Notes: a model not told the origin generated them from the sequence alone. DNA of 48,268 nucleotides from Pedobacter panaciterrae (GCF_001636695.1 NZ_LGEL01000042.1:1-48268); one strand, 5' to 3'; shown: positions 36,701-44,571, counted from the first letter of the stretch. Numbers and translations are program-made.

Positions 36701-36921
36701 CTTAGTACGTCATTAACATCTGCAGCAAGAGAAAACTTTCCATTGCCATCTGTAGTTGTTCCGTTTTTTTTACCTTTTATGGTAATTGAAGCTCCTGGAA
36801 TGGTTTCTCCATCAGGGTTCCCGGTAACAGTACCTGTTATTTTAACAGATTGTGCCTGTACGCTTTGCAGGAAAAAAAAGGATATAAGAATCCCTGCAAA
36901 AATTTTGTATGCTTTTAACAT
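33793..36921 (-). CDS. SusC/RagA-family TonB-linked outer-membrane transporter
   Basis: This 1042-residue barrel is the pore of the SusC/SusD importer. It has a signal peptide ending SVQAQ, a carboxypeptidase-regulatory-like domain (about 26-110; VKITGTVTGNPDGETIPGAS), the SusC linker motif LSEVVVTALGISKEKKSLGYA, and a plug with LAGKIAGVQTTNSQGDMG, RIIIRGETSI and NQPLFVVDGVPVDN. A 22-strand-type barrel ends in GFNLNFKF. It is transcribed away from the second GH78 gene, with a 528-bp gap that contains a SAM-I riboswitch on its own strand. It is therefore expected to be repressed when SAM is plentiful, whatever the surrounding rhamnose genes do. Confidence 0.95.
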   Translation of the reverse strand: MLKAYKIFAGILISFFFLQSVQAQSVKITGTVTGNPDGETIPGASITIKGKKNGTTTDGNGKFSLAADVNDVLSVSYLGYTTKEVAITAATTTLNITLDAAANSLSEVVVTALGISKEKKSLGYAVQELKSKDIATAKETNLINSLAGKIAGVQTTNSQGDMGSSRIIIRGETSISGNNQPLFVVDGVPVDNSQYLGTGGSRDFANTISDINSEDIESISVLKGPNAAALYGSRAAAGVILIKTKTGRGQKGLGISVNSNTTFSNLLTLPDYQNSFGQGTSGKFSFVDGKGGGVNDGVDESWGPALDGRLIPQFNSKGVAVPFVAHPDNVKNFFETGYALNNGIAIAGSGEKQDIRFSYNNLTQGGILPNSSQDKNSLLLNTTYRITPKLTLNASANYVKSNADNLPASGGKRATGPMLQFTWFGRQVDISQLKNYKDENGNDFNWNNSYYSNPYFIAYENTVGQKRDRIIGNAELNYKITSALSANFRTGNDYYTDRRKIKIAYGTNGTPFGSYEEDAYTVNENNTEGRLEFNKKLNSDFSLDVLGGGNIRTSTFEQNDQKATKLAVNGLYTLSNSRDPLVSSNFYSKLRTYSLFGSAQLGFRDYAYLNLTARNDWDSSLPQPNLSYFYPSVNGSLILTEAFDIKNDVLSFAKLRGGWSKVGKATDPYQLINTYSFTAPFDGNPQQSANTIDLNPNLLPEITKSTEAGAEIGLFDNRIKLDLSVYNTNSINQILKVDVSSATGYTQKLINGGSINNKGIEIQLGVTPVKHKDFSWDINLNYSRNRSKVTELDKEGRISSYTIGTSGTLDVLAAVDQPYGTFFGTVYQRDAAGQILVSSNGTPLINPTKQVLGKFTPNWIGGISNSFTYKDFNLNFLVDARIGGKIFSGTNSTGTYTGVLASTMRGRNTENGGLTYTAGGTTFTDGMIFDGVLADGTKNTKIISAEEYYKATTKADEQFVYSASYIKLREVRLSYNIPSVWVKKIGLQDATFSLVGRNLWIIHKDAPNIDPETAFNTGNAQGLESLTLPTTRSFGFNLNFKF

Positions 36922-36964
36922 ATGAATTAAATAAATAGGTGTATAATAAATTCTTTTGGTTGCA

Positions 36965-37072
36965 TTAAATAGAGCAACAGTGCATTCGTTTTTGACAGGT
37001 CATAAGACCGGACGAAGGATAATGAGGTGGAGATGAGCATCGCATTTCTTTTAAGTGTACTTTCTGTGTCAT
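36965..37072 (-). CDS. Candidate 35-residue Met/Cys-rich leader peptide
   Basis: Between the riboswitch and the SusC start, an ATG at 37072 opens a 35-codon frame ending with TAA at 36965, 43 bp before the SusC ATG. The product begins MTQKVHLKEMRCSSPPHYPS and ends QKRMHCCSI. It contains four Met and four Cys, i.e. eight sulfur amino acids in 35 residues, far above the usual share. There is no signal peptide. Within an S-box mRNA, such a composition is what a translational sensor of Met or Cys supply would have. It may instead be chance; no family is recognised. Confidence 0.4.
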   Translation of the reverse strand: MTQKVHLKEMRCSSPPHYPSSGLMTCQKRMHCCSI

Positions 37073-37149
37073 GTTTTTTTATGCATTAATAGTTAGGGTC
37101 AGCCCTTACATACTCGTCGCGAACAGAATTAGATTTGGTTATGATGATT

Positions 37150-37181
37150 GATAAGCTAGCATTATGCTATTTAATCTTATC
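37150..37181 (-). promoter_or_regulatory. Hairpin competing with the riboswitch P1 stem
   Basis: On the minus strand, GATAAG (37181-37176), the 3' side of riboswitch helix P1, is followed at 37155-37150 by a second CTTATC that is identical to the P1 5' side. An inner palindrome TAGCATAATGCTA (37169-37157) helps the two halves meet. The hairpin and P1 are mutually exclusive, as expected for the switching (anti-P1) part of an expression platform. No classical U-run terminator follows, so the output may be at another step. Confidence 0.6.
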
Positions 37182-37280
37182 TTTTTCGCTTTGAAACGAA
37201 TTGGAATTAGCACCTTTTACAATAAATTGTAGAGGTTGCTAAGACATCATAGGGCCAATCCCTCAGTCTTTCTTGATAAG
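37176..37280 (-). ncRNA. SAM-I (S-box) riboswitch aptamer in the SusC/SusD leader
   Basis: Reading the minus strand from 37280: P1 5' strand CTTATC; P2a AAGAC/GTCTT; P2b AGGG/CCCT around ATTGG, giving the signature GGGATTGGCCCTATGAT; the conserved AGCAACC; P3 (TACAA/TTGTA); the conserved J3/4 GGTGCTAATTCC; P4 (TTCG/CGAA); then AAAGATAAG closing P1. All helices of the SAM-I aptamer are present and the highly conserved core nucleotides match the S-box consensus. It binds S-adenosylmethionine and normally lowers expression of methionine, cysteine or SAM genes when SAM is abundant. The first gene downstream on this strand is the SusC gene, 254 nt from the aptamer's 3' end. Confidence 0.93.
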
Positions 37281-37309
37281 CAGGAAGTTTTAAGAACCAT
37301 TTACTGGGA

Positions 37310-37317
37310 CAAATATA
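37310..37317 (-). promoter_or_regulatory. Likely -7 promoter element (TATATTTG) for the riboswitch-SusCD transcript
   Basis: On the minus strand TATATTTG matches the Bacteroidota sigma-ABfr -7 consensus TAnnTTTG exactly. It lies 29 nt upstream of the first base of riboswitch helix P1, which places a transcript start shortly before the aptamer. No clear -33 TTTG box was found upstream. Confidence 0.5.
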
Positions 37318-37449
37318 AGAATAATCTAGTATTCCTATAGAAATTAATAAAATAAATATTGTGTATTTTGAGCAGGACAGTACAGGTTGCTGAAAATGAG
37401 TAAGAAAATTAACATTGTAGACACACTAAACTTTACTTGAATTATTTAA

Positions 37450-40116
37450 ATGAAATTCCTTTATTCTTTCTTGCTGATGCTATTCGCCTTTCCTATAGTC
37501 GAAAAGGCATACTCTAACGAAGCAAAGCCTTCTGGCTTGCAATGCGAACATTTGATAAACCCGATTGGGTTGGATTTGTTAAACCCTCGCTTGTCCTGGA
37601 TGATGACCGATACCCGTCAGGATGCTAAACAAACTGCCTATAGAATTATTGTAGGTAAAGACTCATTAGAAGTAGCAAGGAAAAAAGGATTGTCGTGGGA
37701 ATCTGGCAAAGTAGTGTCTTCAGCTAATCTTGTAAATTATAAAGGCAAGACCTTAGAGCCGTTTACCAAATACTATTGGTCTGTTGAGCTTTGGGATAAA
37801 GATGGTAAACCAGCTTCATCCAGCCCGGTAGCAAGTTTCGAGACTGGCATGATGAAGGTTGACAACTGGAAAGGTACCTGGATTAGTGATGGAAATGATA
37901 TCGATAAACGTGAGGCTCCATATTTCAGAAAAGTATTTGAACCTTCAAAAAAAATAAAATCGGCAAGGGCGTATATTGCTGCGGCTGGTTTATATGAATT
38001 GTATTTGAATGGAAAGAAGGTAGGGAACCACAGACTGGATCCTATGTATACTCGTTTTGACAGACGTAATTTATATGTTTCTTATGATGTTACGGCCCAA
38101 CTTCAAAAAGGTAAAAATGCTGTTGGCGTTTTACTTGGTAATGGATGGTACAATCATCAATCTATTGCGGTATGGAATTTTGATAAAGCTCCATGGAGAG
38201 CAAGACCTGCGTTTTGTCTGGATTTAAGAATTACTTATGATGACGGCTCTGTTGATGTAGTTTCTTCGGGGAGTGACTGGAAAACCAGTTCAAGTCCGAT
38301 AGTGTTAAACAATATTTATACTGCAGAGCATTATGATGCCCGTAAAGAACAACCGGGCTGGAATACTGCAGATTTTGATGATAAAAAGTGGCGTGGCATC
38401 TCATTAAGAGCTGCACCATCAAATAATGTAGTTAGCCAGGTAATGCAACCAATTCGTAATGTCGAAGAAATTCCTTCTAAAACAATGCAAAAGGTTAATG
38501 ATACTGTATATGTTTTTGACCTTGGACGTAATATTTCGGGAGTTACAAAAATTAAAGTAAGTGGTGAGGAAGGAACAGTTATCCGCATTAAGCATGGTGA
38601 ACGTTTGTATGCCAACGGTAGAGTAGATCTTTCTAATATTGATGTTTACTATCGTCCGAAAGATGATACTGATCCTTTCCAAACAGACATCGTTACCTTA
38701 TCGGGTAAAGGAGAACTTGAATTTATGCCTAAGTTTAATTACAAAGGATTCCAGTATGTTGAAGTGACAAGCAGTAAACCTATACAATTGACGAAAGAAA
38801 GTATTACTGGCTATTTTATGCATAGTGATGTTACTCCGACAGGTAAAATAAGTTCTTCAAATCAATTAATTGACAAATTATGGTGGGCAACTAATAACTC
38901 TTACTTGTCTAATCTGATGGGATATCCTACTGATTGTCCGCAAAGGGAGAAGAATGGATGGACTGGAGATGGGCATTTTGCTGTTGAAACAGGCTTGTTC
39001 AATTTTGACGGTATCACGGTTTATGAAAAGTGGCTTGCTGATCATAGAGATGAGCAACAACCAAATGGTGTACTTCCTGACATTATACCTACAGGTGGTT
39101 GGGGTTATGGATCGGCAAATGGTACTGACTGGACAAGTACTATTGCTATAATTCCATGGAATATATACATGTTTTATGGCGATAGTAAATTACTTTCAGA
39201 TTCTTATAACAGTATTAAAAGGTATGTAAATTACATTGAGCAGATTAGTCCTGCAGGATTAACAACCTTTGGAAGAGGAGATTGGGTTCCTGTTAAATCA
39301 CAATCATCATTGGAGTATACTTCCTCTACTTATTACTATGTAGATGCAGTTATCCTTGCAAAGGCGGCAAAAATGTTTGGTAAGCAGGCTGACTACAGTT
39401 ACTACAGTAACCTTGCAGAAAAAATTAAGAAAGCAATAAATGATAAGTATTTAAACCGCGCAACAGGTATTTATGCTTCGGGAGTACAAACTGAATTAAG
39501 TGTAGCACTGCAATGGGGATTAGTACCTCAGGAGCTTATTGGGAAAGTTGCGGAGAATCTTGCCAAAAGAGTTGCTGCAGATGGAATGCATCTTGATGTG
39601 GGTGTGTTAGGTGCAAAAGCAATATTAAATGCGTTGAGTGATAATGGACAGGCAGAGACTGCATATAAACTAGCTGCACAGGATACTTATCCTTCGTGGG
39701 GATGGTGGATTGTAAACGGAGCAACTACCTTATATGAAAACTGGGATATAAAAGCAGAAAGAGATATTTCTTTAAACCATATGATGTTTGGTGAAATAGG
39801 CGGATGGTTCTTTAAAGGTCTGGGTGGAATTCATCCTGATGAACAACAGCCAGGATTTAAGAACATTCAGCTTCGTCCTAATTTTGTTTCAGGATTAACG
39901 CATTTTGAGGCAGAGCACGATGGTCCTTATGGTAAGATTATATCTTCATGGAAAAGAGCAGGCAATTCTGTAATCTATGCGGTAACTATTCCAGCAAATT
40001 CAAGTGCGACAATTACTTTCCCTTTAACAGAGGGTAAAAAAGCATATAGGAATGGTAAGCCGGTAATGGCTAAAACAAACGTTGGGGCTGGTAAATATCA
40101 GTTTGAAATTAAATAG
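37450..40116 (+). CDS. Alpha-L-rhamnosidase, GH78 (second copy)
   Basis: This 888-residue secreted enzyme has a signal peptide of about 22 residues (ending KAYS). The order of domains is as in the first copy: Fn3-like start with CEHLINPIGLDLLNPRLSW, beta-sandwiches, the (alpha/alpha)6 barrel with PTDCPQREKNGWTGDGHF (about 492-509), TTLYENWDI (about 759-767) holding the probable base Glu, and a C-terminal beta-sandwich. The catalytic loop differs from copy 1 (QREKNGWTGDG versus QRDERLGWTGDA), so the two enzymes probably cut different rhamnosides or linkages. It is divergent from the SusC gene and lies 53 bp before the GntR regulator gene on the same strand. Confidence 0.94.
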   Translation: MKFLYSFLLMLFAFPIVEKAYSNEAKPSGLQCEHLINPIGLDLLNPRLSWMMTDTRQDAKQTAYRIIVGKDSLEVARKKGLSWESGKVVSSANLVNYKGKTLEPFTKYYWSVELWDKDGKPASSSPVASFETGMMKVDNWKGTWISDGNDIDKREAPYFRKVFEPSKKIKSARAYIAAAGLYELYLNGKKVGNHRLDPMYTRFDRRNLYVSYDVTAQLQKGKNAVGVLLGNGWYNHQSIAVWNFDKAPWRARPAFCLDLRITYDDGSVDVVSSGSDWKTSSSPIVLNNIYTAEHYDARKEQPGWNTADFDDKKWRGISLRAAPSNNVVSQVMQPIRNVEEIPSKTMQKVNDTVYVFDLGRNISGVTKIKVSGEEGTVIRIKHGERLYANGRVDLSNIDVYYRPKDDTDPFQTDIVTLSGKGELEFMPKFNYKGFQYVEVTSSKPIQLTKESITGYFMHSDVTPTGKISSSNQLIDKLWWATNNSYLSNLMGYPTDCPQREKNGWTGDGHFAVETGLFNFDGITVYEKWLADHRDEQQPNGVLPDIIPTGGWGYGSANGTDWTSTIAIIPWNIYMFYGDSKLLSDSYNSIKRYVNYIEQISPAGLTTFGRGDWVPVKSQSSLEYTSSTYYYVDAVILAKAAKMFGKQADYSYYSNLAEKIKKAINDKYLNRATGIYASGVQTELSVALQWGLVPQELIGKVAENLAKRVAADGMHLDVGVLGAKAILNALSDNGQAETAYKLAAQDTYPSWGWWIVNGATTLYENWDIKAERDISLNHMMFGEIGGWFFKGLGGIHPDEQQPGFKNIQLRPNFVSGLTHFEAEHDGPYGKIISSWKRAGNSVIYAVTIPANSSATITFPLTEGKKAYRNGKPVMAKTNVGAGKYQFEIK

Positions 40117-40169
40117 TACTTATTTGTCTGATATAGGGCAATTGCATTAAATTACTTACTTTTAGAAAG

Positions 40170-41198
40170 ATGAAGACTAAGTTTTTTGATTTTATTCATA
40201 TTGATGAGTATTCTGCAAAACCTAAATATCTGCAGCTGTCGAGCGCAATTATAAAAGCTGTTGAGCTGGGTAAGTTAAAGAAAGATAATTTATTGCCTTC
40301 TATTAATGAGCTGAGTTATAAACTGGAGATCTCTCGTGACACCGCTGAGAAGGGATACAAATACCTTAAAAATATAGGTGTAATTAATTCGGTTCCAGGC
40401 AAAGGCTATTATATTGCTAACATAGATTTTAAGCAGAAACTAAAAGTGTTTCTGCTTTTTAATAAACTCAGCGCTCACAAAAAGATTGTTTATGATGCAT
40501 TTATTGCTGCACTGGGTGAAGATGTATCTGTAGATTTTTATATCTACAACAATGATTTCAGACTTTTTAAACGATTTCTGAATGATAAGAAAGAAGAATA
40601 TTCTCACTATGTGATCATTCCACACTTCATTGAGGGGGAAGAGTATGCCAGAGATATCATCAACACCATTCCAAAAGAAAAACTGGTTTTACTGGATAAA
40701 AAAATAAAGGGTGTTGATGGTGATTATGCTGCTGCATATGAAAATTTTGAAAAGAACATCTACGATGCTTTAGAGCAGGCTCGTAATGAGCTTAGTAAAT
40801 ATCATACACTAAAAATCATTTTTCCTAAAAGAAGTTATTTTCCCAAAGAGATTTTAGATGGATTTCATCGCTTTTGTCAGCAATATGCTTTTTCACATCA
40901 TGTGGTAAGTGATATATCTGTAGAGCCAATAAATGAAGGAGAGGCTTTTATTAATTTAATGGAAGGCGATCTGGTGATTTTACTGGAGAGACTTATAAGC
41001 ATGAAGTACAAAATAGGAAAGAATGTAGGGGTAATATCTTACAATGAAACTCCTCTGAAGAAAATTTTATTAAATGGTATTACCACTATTTCTACTGACT
41101 TTAAATTTATGGGTACTGTGGCGGCAAATCTTATTCTGGATAACTCCAGACGTCATATTGAAGTGCCTTTTTACTATACCCGCAGGGCATCAATTTAA
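40170..41198 (+). CDS. GntR-family regulator with sugar-binding domain (probable rhamnose regulator)
   Basis: This 342-residue cytoplasmic transcription factor has an N-terminal GntR winged helix (about 10-85): KPKYLQLSSAIIKAVELGKL, LLPSINELSYKLEISRDTAE, and KGYYIAN. A periplasmic-binding-protein-like effector domain of the LacI type follows (about 90-342). This fold pairing is common in Bacteroidota sugar operons and differs from the AraC-type RhaR/RhaS of E. coli and Bacteroides. Its position between a rhamnosidase gene and the rhamnose transport and catabolic genes, all on the same strand, makes L-rhamnose or a pathway intermediate the likely ligand. Whether it activates or represses cannot be told from sequence. 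Confidence 0.88.
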   Translation: MKTKFFDFIHIDEYSAKPKYLQLSSAIIKAVELGKLKKDNLLPSINELSYKLEISRDTAEKGYKYLKNIGVINSVPGKGYYIANIDFKQKLKVFLLFNKLSAHKKIVYDAFIAALGEDVSVDFYIYNNDFRLFKRFLNDKKEEYSHYVIIPHFIEGEEYARDIINTIPKEKLVLLDKKIKGVDGDYAAAYENFEKNIYDALEQARNELSKYHTLKIIFPKRSYFPKEILDGFHRFCQQYAFSHHVVSDISVEPINEGEAFINLMEGDLVILLERLISMKYKIGKNVGVISYNETPLKKILLNGITTISTDFKFMGTVAANLILDNSRRHIEVPFYYTRRASI

Positions 41199-41225
41199 CT
41201 TTTTTTAGATTGTAACGAATTTATT

Positions 41226-41250
41226 TGTACTTCTTCATGATAGTACATGA
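41226..41250. promoter_or_regulatory. Candidate operator upstream of rhaT
   Basis: In the 118-bp gap before rhaT lies TGTAC-N12-GTACA, overlapping a second inverted repeat TCATG-N6-CATGA. Dyads of this size suit a dimeric GntR-type regulator, whose gene is directly upstream. The pairing is short and the assignment is inferential. Confidence 0.35.
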
Positions 41251-41316
41251 CAGTTTTAAAAATCTACTTGTATAAATTAGGACTATTATTTTAACCAAAT
41301 ATAAAGTTCAATAAAT

Positions 41317-42396
41317 ATGCAAGTAATTTTCGGCGTCATTTTCCATTTTATAGGAGGCTTCGCTTCCGGTAGTTTTTATATTCCTTATAAGAAGGTTAAG
41401 GAATGGGCCTGGGAAAGTTACTGGATTGTAGGAGGTCTATTTTCATGGTTAATTGTGCCACCTTTGGCAGCATGGCTTACCATCCCGGGATTTATGGACA
41501 TTATCGTCCAAACTAATGGTAAAATTCTATTGCTGACTTATTTTTTCGGATTACTGTGGGGAATAGGAGGGCTTACGTATGGACTTGGCGTACGCTATCT
41601 TGGCATATCGTTAGGCAGTACCATCATTTTAGGTTTGTGCTCGGTATTTGGTGCATTAGTGCCTTCATTATACTATGATTTTAACCCAACTCAGGGTAAA
41701 GACAGCTTGTCTGACATGGCATCCAGCGGGTGGGGTCAAATGGTATTACTGGGCTTATTCATCTGCGTAGTTGGAATTGTGGTTTGTGGTGTTGCTGGAA
41801 GTATGAAGGAGAAAGATCTTGTGGCTTCGGGTAAAGGTGATCCATCAAACAAAGACTATAAAATTGGGATAGGACTAATTGTTTCTATTATATCGGGTGT
41901 GTTGAGTGCCTGTTTTGCCTTTGGTATTGATGCCGGTAAAGACATGGCTAATCATGCGAATGAAGCATGGAAGGCATTAAATCCGGGACAAGGTGAATTC
42001 CTGTTTCAGAACAACGTAACTTATGTAGTGATCTTATGGGGCGGGCTAACCACTAATTTTTTCTGGTGCATGCTGTTGAATTCGCGAAATAAAACCTTCG
42101 GTGATTATACCAATAAAAAAGCACCGCTACTTAAAAACTATATCTTTTCTGCATTGGCAGGTACCACCTGGTTTTTACAGTTCTTCTTTTACGGAATGGG
42201 CGAAAGTAAATTGGGTAATGGTGCCAGCGGCTGGATTCTGCACATGGCTTGCATCATTTTGGTGGCCAATGGCTGGGGACTGATTCTTAAAGAATGGAGC
42301 GGTGTAAAGAGAAAGACTTTTGCAACTGTATTAGCCGGGGTAGCCATTCTTATCTTATCTATTTTTATTGTAGGATATGGTAACTCCATCAAATAA
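41317..42396 (+). CDS. rhaT: L-rhamnose/proton symporter RhaT
   Basis: This 359-residue inner-membrane transporter has about ten hydrophobic helices. It carries RhaT-family sequence throughout: GGFASGSFYIPYKKVKEWAWE near the N-terminus, WGIGGLTYGLGVRYLGISLG (about 85-104), GVLSACFAFG (about 205), WGGLTTNFFWC, and TTWFLQFFFYGMGESKLG near residue 290. It brings free L-rhamnose, released by the GH78 enzymes, into the cytoplasm. It is the first gene of a four-gene catabolic run with spacings of 36, 18 and 15 bp. Confidence 0.96.
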   Translation: MQVIFGVIFHFIGGFASGSFYIPYKKVKEWAWESYWIVGGLFSWLIVPPLAAWLTIPGFMDIIVQTNGKILLLTYFFGLLWGIGGLTYGLGVRYLGISLGSTIILGLCSVFGALVPSLYYDFNPTQGKDSLSDMASSGWGQMVLLGLFICVVGIVVCGVAGSMKEKDLVASGKGDPSNKDYKIGIGLIVSIISGVLSACFAFGIDAGKDMANHANEAWKALNPGQGEFLFQNNVTYVVILWGGLTTNFFWCMLLNSRNKTFGDYTNKKAPLLKNYIFSALAGTTWFLQFFFYGMGESKLGNGASGWILHMACIILVANGWGLILKEWSGVKRKTFATVLAGVAILILSIFIVGYGNSIK

Positions 42397-42432
42397 ATAA
42401 AAATTACAAAAAACCAATGAATAATAATAATT

Positions 42433-44553
42433 ATGACTGCTAGAGCAACTGAATTTAAACATGTAAGCTATTTGTGGGACGATGCGAAAGCTGCTGAAAT
42501 GGCTGGCGATGAGGTTGCATTGTTAATCTACCGTTCAAATCTTTTAGGAGCTGATTTACGTTTAACCAATTATGGTGGCGGGAACACTTCTTGCAAGGCC
42601 ATTACAAAGCACCCTTTAACCGGACAGGATACTGAGGTAATGTGGGTTAAAGGATCTGGTGGTGACTTAGGTACATTGAAACAAAGCGGTTTGGCCGCAT
42701 TGTATGTAGATAGCCTACGGGATTTGAAAAATATTTACAGAGGATTGGAACATGAGGATGAAATGGTGGAATTGTTTAACCACTGCATATATGATCTGAA
42801 ATCTAAAGCTCCTTCTATCGATACGCCTTTGCATGGCTTTTTGCCTTTCAAGCACATCGATCACTTACATCCCGATGCAGCAATCGCAATCGCAGCTGCA
42901 AAAGATGGTGAGCAAATTACCAAAGAACTTTTCAACGGCACTATTGGCTGGGTAAAATGGCAAAAACCTGGTTTTGAACTGGGCTTAATGTTACGCCAAT
43001 GCCTTGATGAAAATCCTGGAATCCGTGGCATTATGCTGGGATCTCATGGTTTGTTTACCTGGGGTGATACTGCGTACGAAAGCTATATCAACACACTTGA
43101 AGTGATAGAAAAATGTGCTGAGTATCTTGAATCAAACTATGGTAAGAATAAACCTGTATTTGGAGGTCAGAAAATTGAAAGTGCTGCCCAGAATTTACGT
43201 CGTAAACAAGCAGCAGCTATTGCTCCTGTATTGAGAGGTTTTTGCTCAAGCGAAAAACATATGGCAGGTCATTTTACAGATGATGCAAGGGTACTTGAGT
43301 TTATTAACTCCAATGATTTAGACCGTTTGGCACCACTTGGAACAAGTTGTCCGGACCATTTCCTGCGCACTAAGATTAGCCCGCTTGTCCTTAAACTTGA
43401 ACCTAATGAAGATATCAGTGATGTTAAAGCGCTGAAGGAAAGGTTAGCTCCTGAATTTGAAGCATACCGTAAAATGTATGCTGAATATTATAATTCATGT
43501 AAACATGATAACAGCCCGGCAATGCGTGATGCTAATCCGGTAATTATATTATATCCCGGGATAGGAATGTTCTCTTTCTCAAAGGATAAACAAACTGCCA
43601 GAGTTGCTGCCGAGTTCTATACTAATGCCATTAATGTAATGAAAGGCGCTGAAGCCATATCTGAATACACTTCCCTACCGAGACAGGAAGCATTCAATAT
43701 TGAATACTGGCTTTTGGAAGAGGCAAAATTGCAAAGAATGCCTAAACCAAAACCACTTTCAGGTAAAGTAGCCCTCATTACTGGCAGCGCCGGCGGAATC
43801 GGTAAAGCTATTGCCCGTAAATTTATTGAAGAAGGAGCATGTGCTGTAATTAACGACAATGACGCAGGCAGGCTACAAAAAGCTAATGATAGCTTTAATA
43901 TTGAGTTCGGCAAGGATGCTTATACTGCTGTGCTATTGGATGTAACTGATTCAGCAAGTATTAAAAATGCTTTTGAAGAGGCAAGTCTGGAATTTGGAGG
44001 TGTGGATATTGTTGTAAATTGTGCCGGCATATCTATCTCTAAACCTATTGAGGAGCATACTGAAAAAGATTGGGATCTATTATATGATATTTTGGTAAAG
44101 GGCCAGTTTCTTGTAACTCAGGCTGGGGTAGAGGTGATGCGTAAGCAGGCTACTGGTGGTGATGTATTGAATATTGTTAGTAAAAATGCATTAGTGTCAG
44201 GACCAAATAATGCTGGTTATGGATCTGCAAAAGCTGCTCAATTACACTTAAGCAGGTTAAATGCAGCAGAACTTGGTTCGGATCATATCCGCGTAAATAC
44301 GGTTAATCCTGATGCAGTAATATCAGATAGTAAGATTTGGGAAGGTGAATGGGCTGCAGGCAGAGCAAAAGCGTATGGAATTACGGTACAAGAGTTGCCA
44401 GCTTTCTATGCAAAGCGTACATTGCTGAATGAAGTAATCTTACCTGAAGATATCTCAAATGCATGTTTTGCTTTTGTTGGCGGACTAATGAATAAATCAA
44501 CAGGGAATGTACTGAATGTGGATGGGGGCGTTGCAACTGCCTTTGTTCGTTAA
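42433..44553 (+). CDS. Bifunctional rhamnulose-1-phosphate aldolase / lactaldehyde dehydrogenase (RhaEW type)
   Basis: This 706-residue two-domain enzyme combines two steps. Residues 1 to about 430 are a class II (zinc) aldolase: TNYGGGNTSCK (phosphate binding), HGFLPFKHIDHLHPDA, and GSHGLFTWG with the metal ligands. Residues about 443-706 are a short-chain dehydrogenase: TGSAGGIGKA (NAD binding), NCAGIS, and the catalytic pair YGSAK (about 596-600), closing with DGGVAT. It splits L-rhamnulose-1-phosphate into DHAP and L-lactaldehyde and oxidises the aldehyde to L-lactate, as in the Bacillus subtilis RhaEW pathway. It replaces separate RhaD and FucO/AldA proteins. Confidence 0.95.
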   Translation: MTARATEFKHVSYLWDDAKAAEMAGDEVALLIYRSNLLGADLRLTNYGGGNTSCKAITKHPLTGQDTEVMWVKGSGGDLGTLKQSGLAALYVDSLRDLKNIYRGLEHEDEMVELFNHCIYDLKSKAPSIDTPLHGFLPFKHIDHLHPDAAIAIAAAKDGEQITKELFNGTIGWVKWQKPGFELGLMLRQCLDENPGIRGIMLGSHGLFTWGDTAYESYINTLEVIEKCAEYLESNYGKNKPVFGGQKIESAAQNLRRKQAAAIAPVLRGFCSSEKHMAGHFTDDARVLEFINSNDLDRLAPLGTSCPDHFLRTKISPLVLKLEPNEDISDVKALKERLAPEFEAYRKMYAEYYNSCKHDNSPAMRDANPVIILYPGIGMFSFSKDKQTARVAAEFYTNAINVMKGAEAISEYTSLPRQEAFNIEYWLLEEAKLQRMPKPKPLSGKVALITGSAGGIGKAIARKFIEEGACAVINDNDAGRLQKANDSFNIEFGKDAYTAVLLDVTDSASIKNAFEEASLEFGGVDIVVNCAGISISKPIEEHTEKDWDLLYDILVKGQFLVTQAGVEVMRKQATGGDVLNIVSKNALVSGPNNAGYGSAKAAQLHLSRLNAAELGSDHIRVNTVNPDAVISDSKIWEGEWAAGRAKAYGITVQELPAFYAKRTLLNEVILPEDISNACFAFVGGLMNKSTGNVLNVDGGVATAFVR

Positions 44554-44571
44554 AATTTAAAACCTACACAG

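Noticed and set aside
33793-36921. Calling SusC/SusD the rhamnoside importer of the locus
   Set aside because: The genomic position would suggest it, but the S-box leader and opposite orientation argue against assigning a rhamnoside ligand without data.
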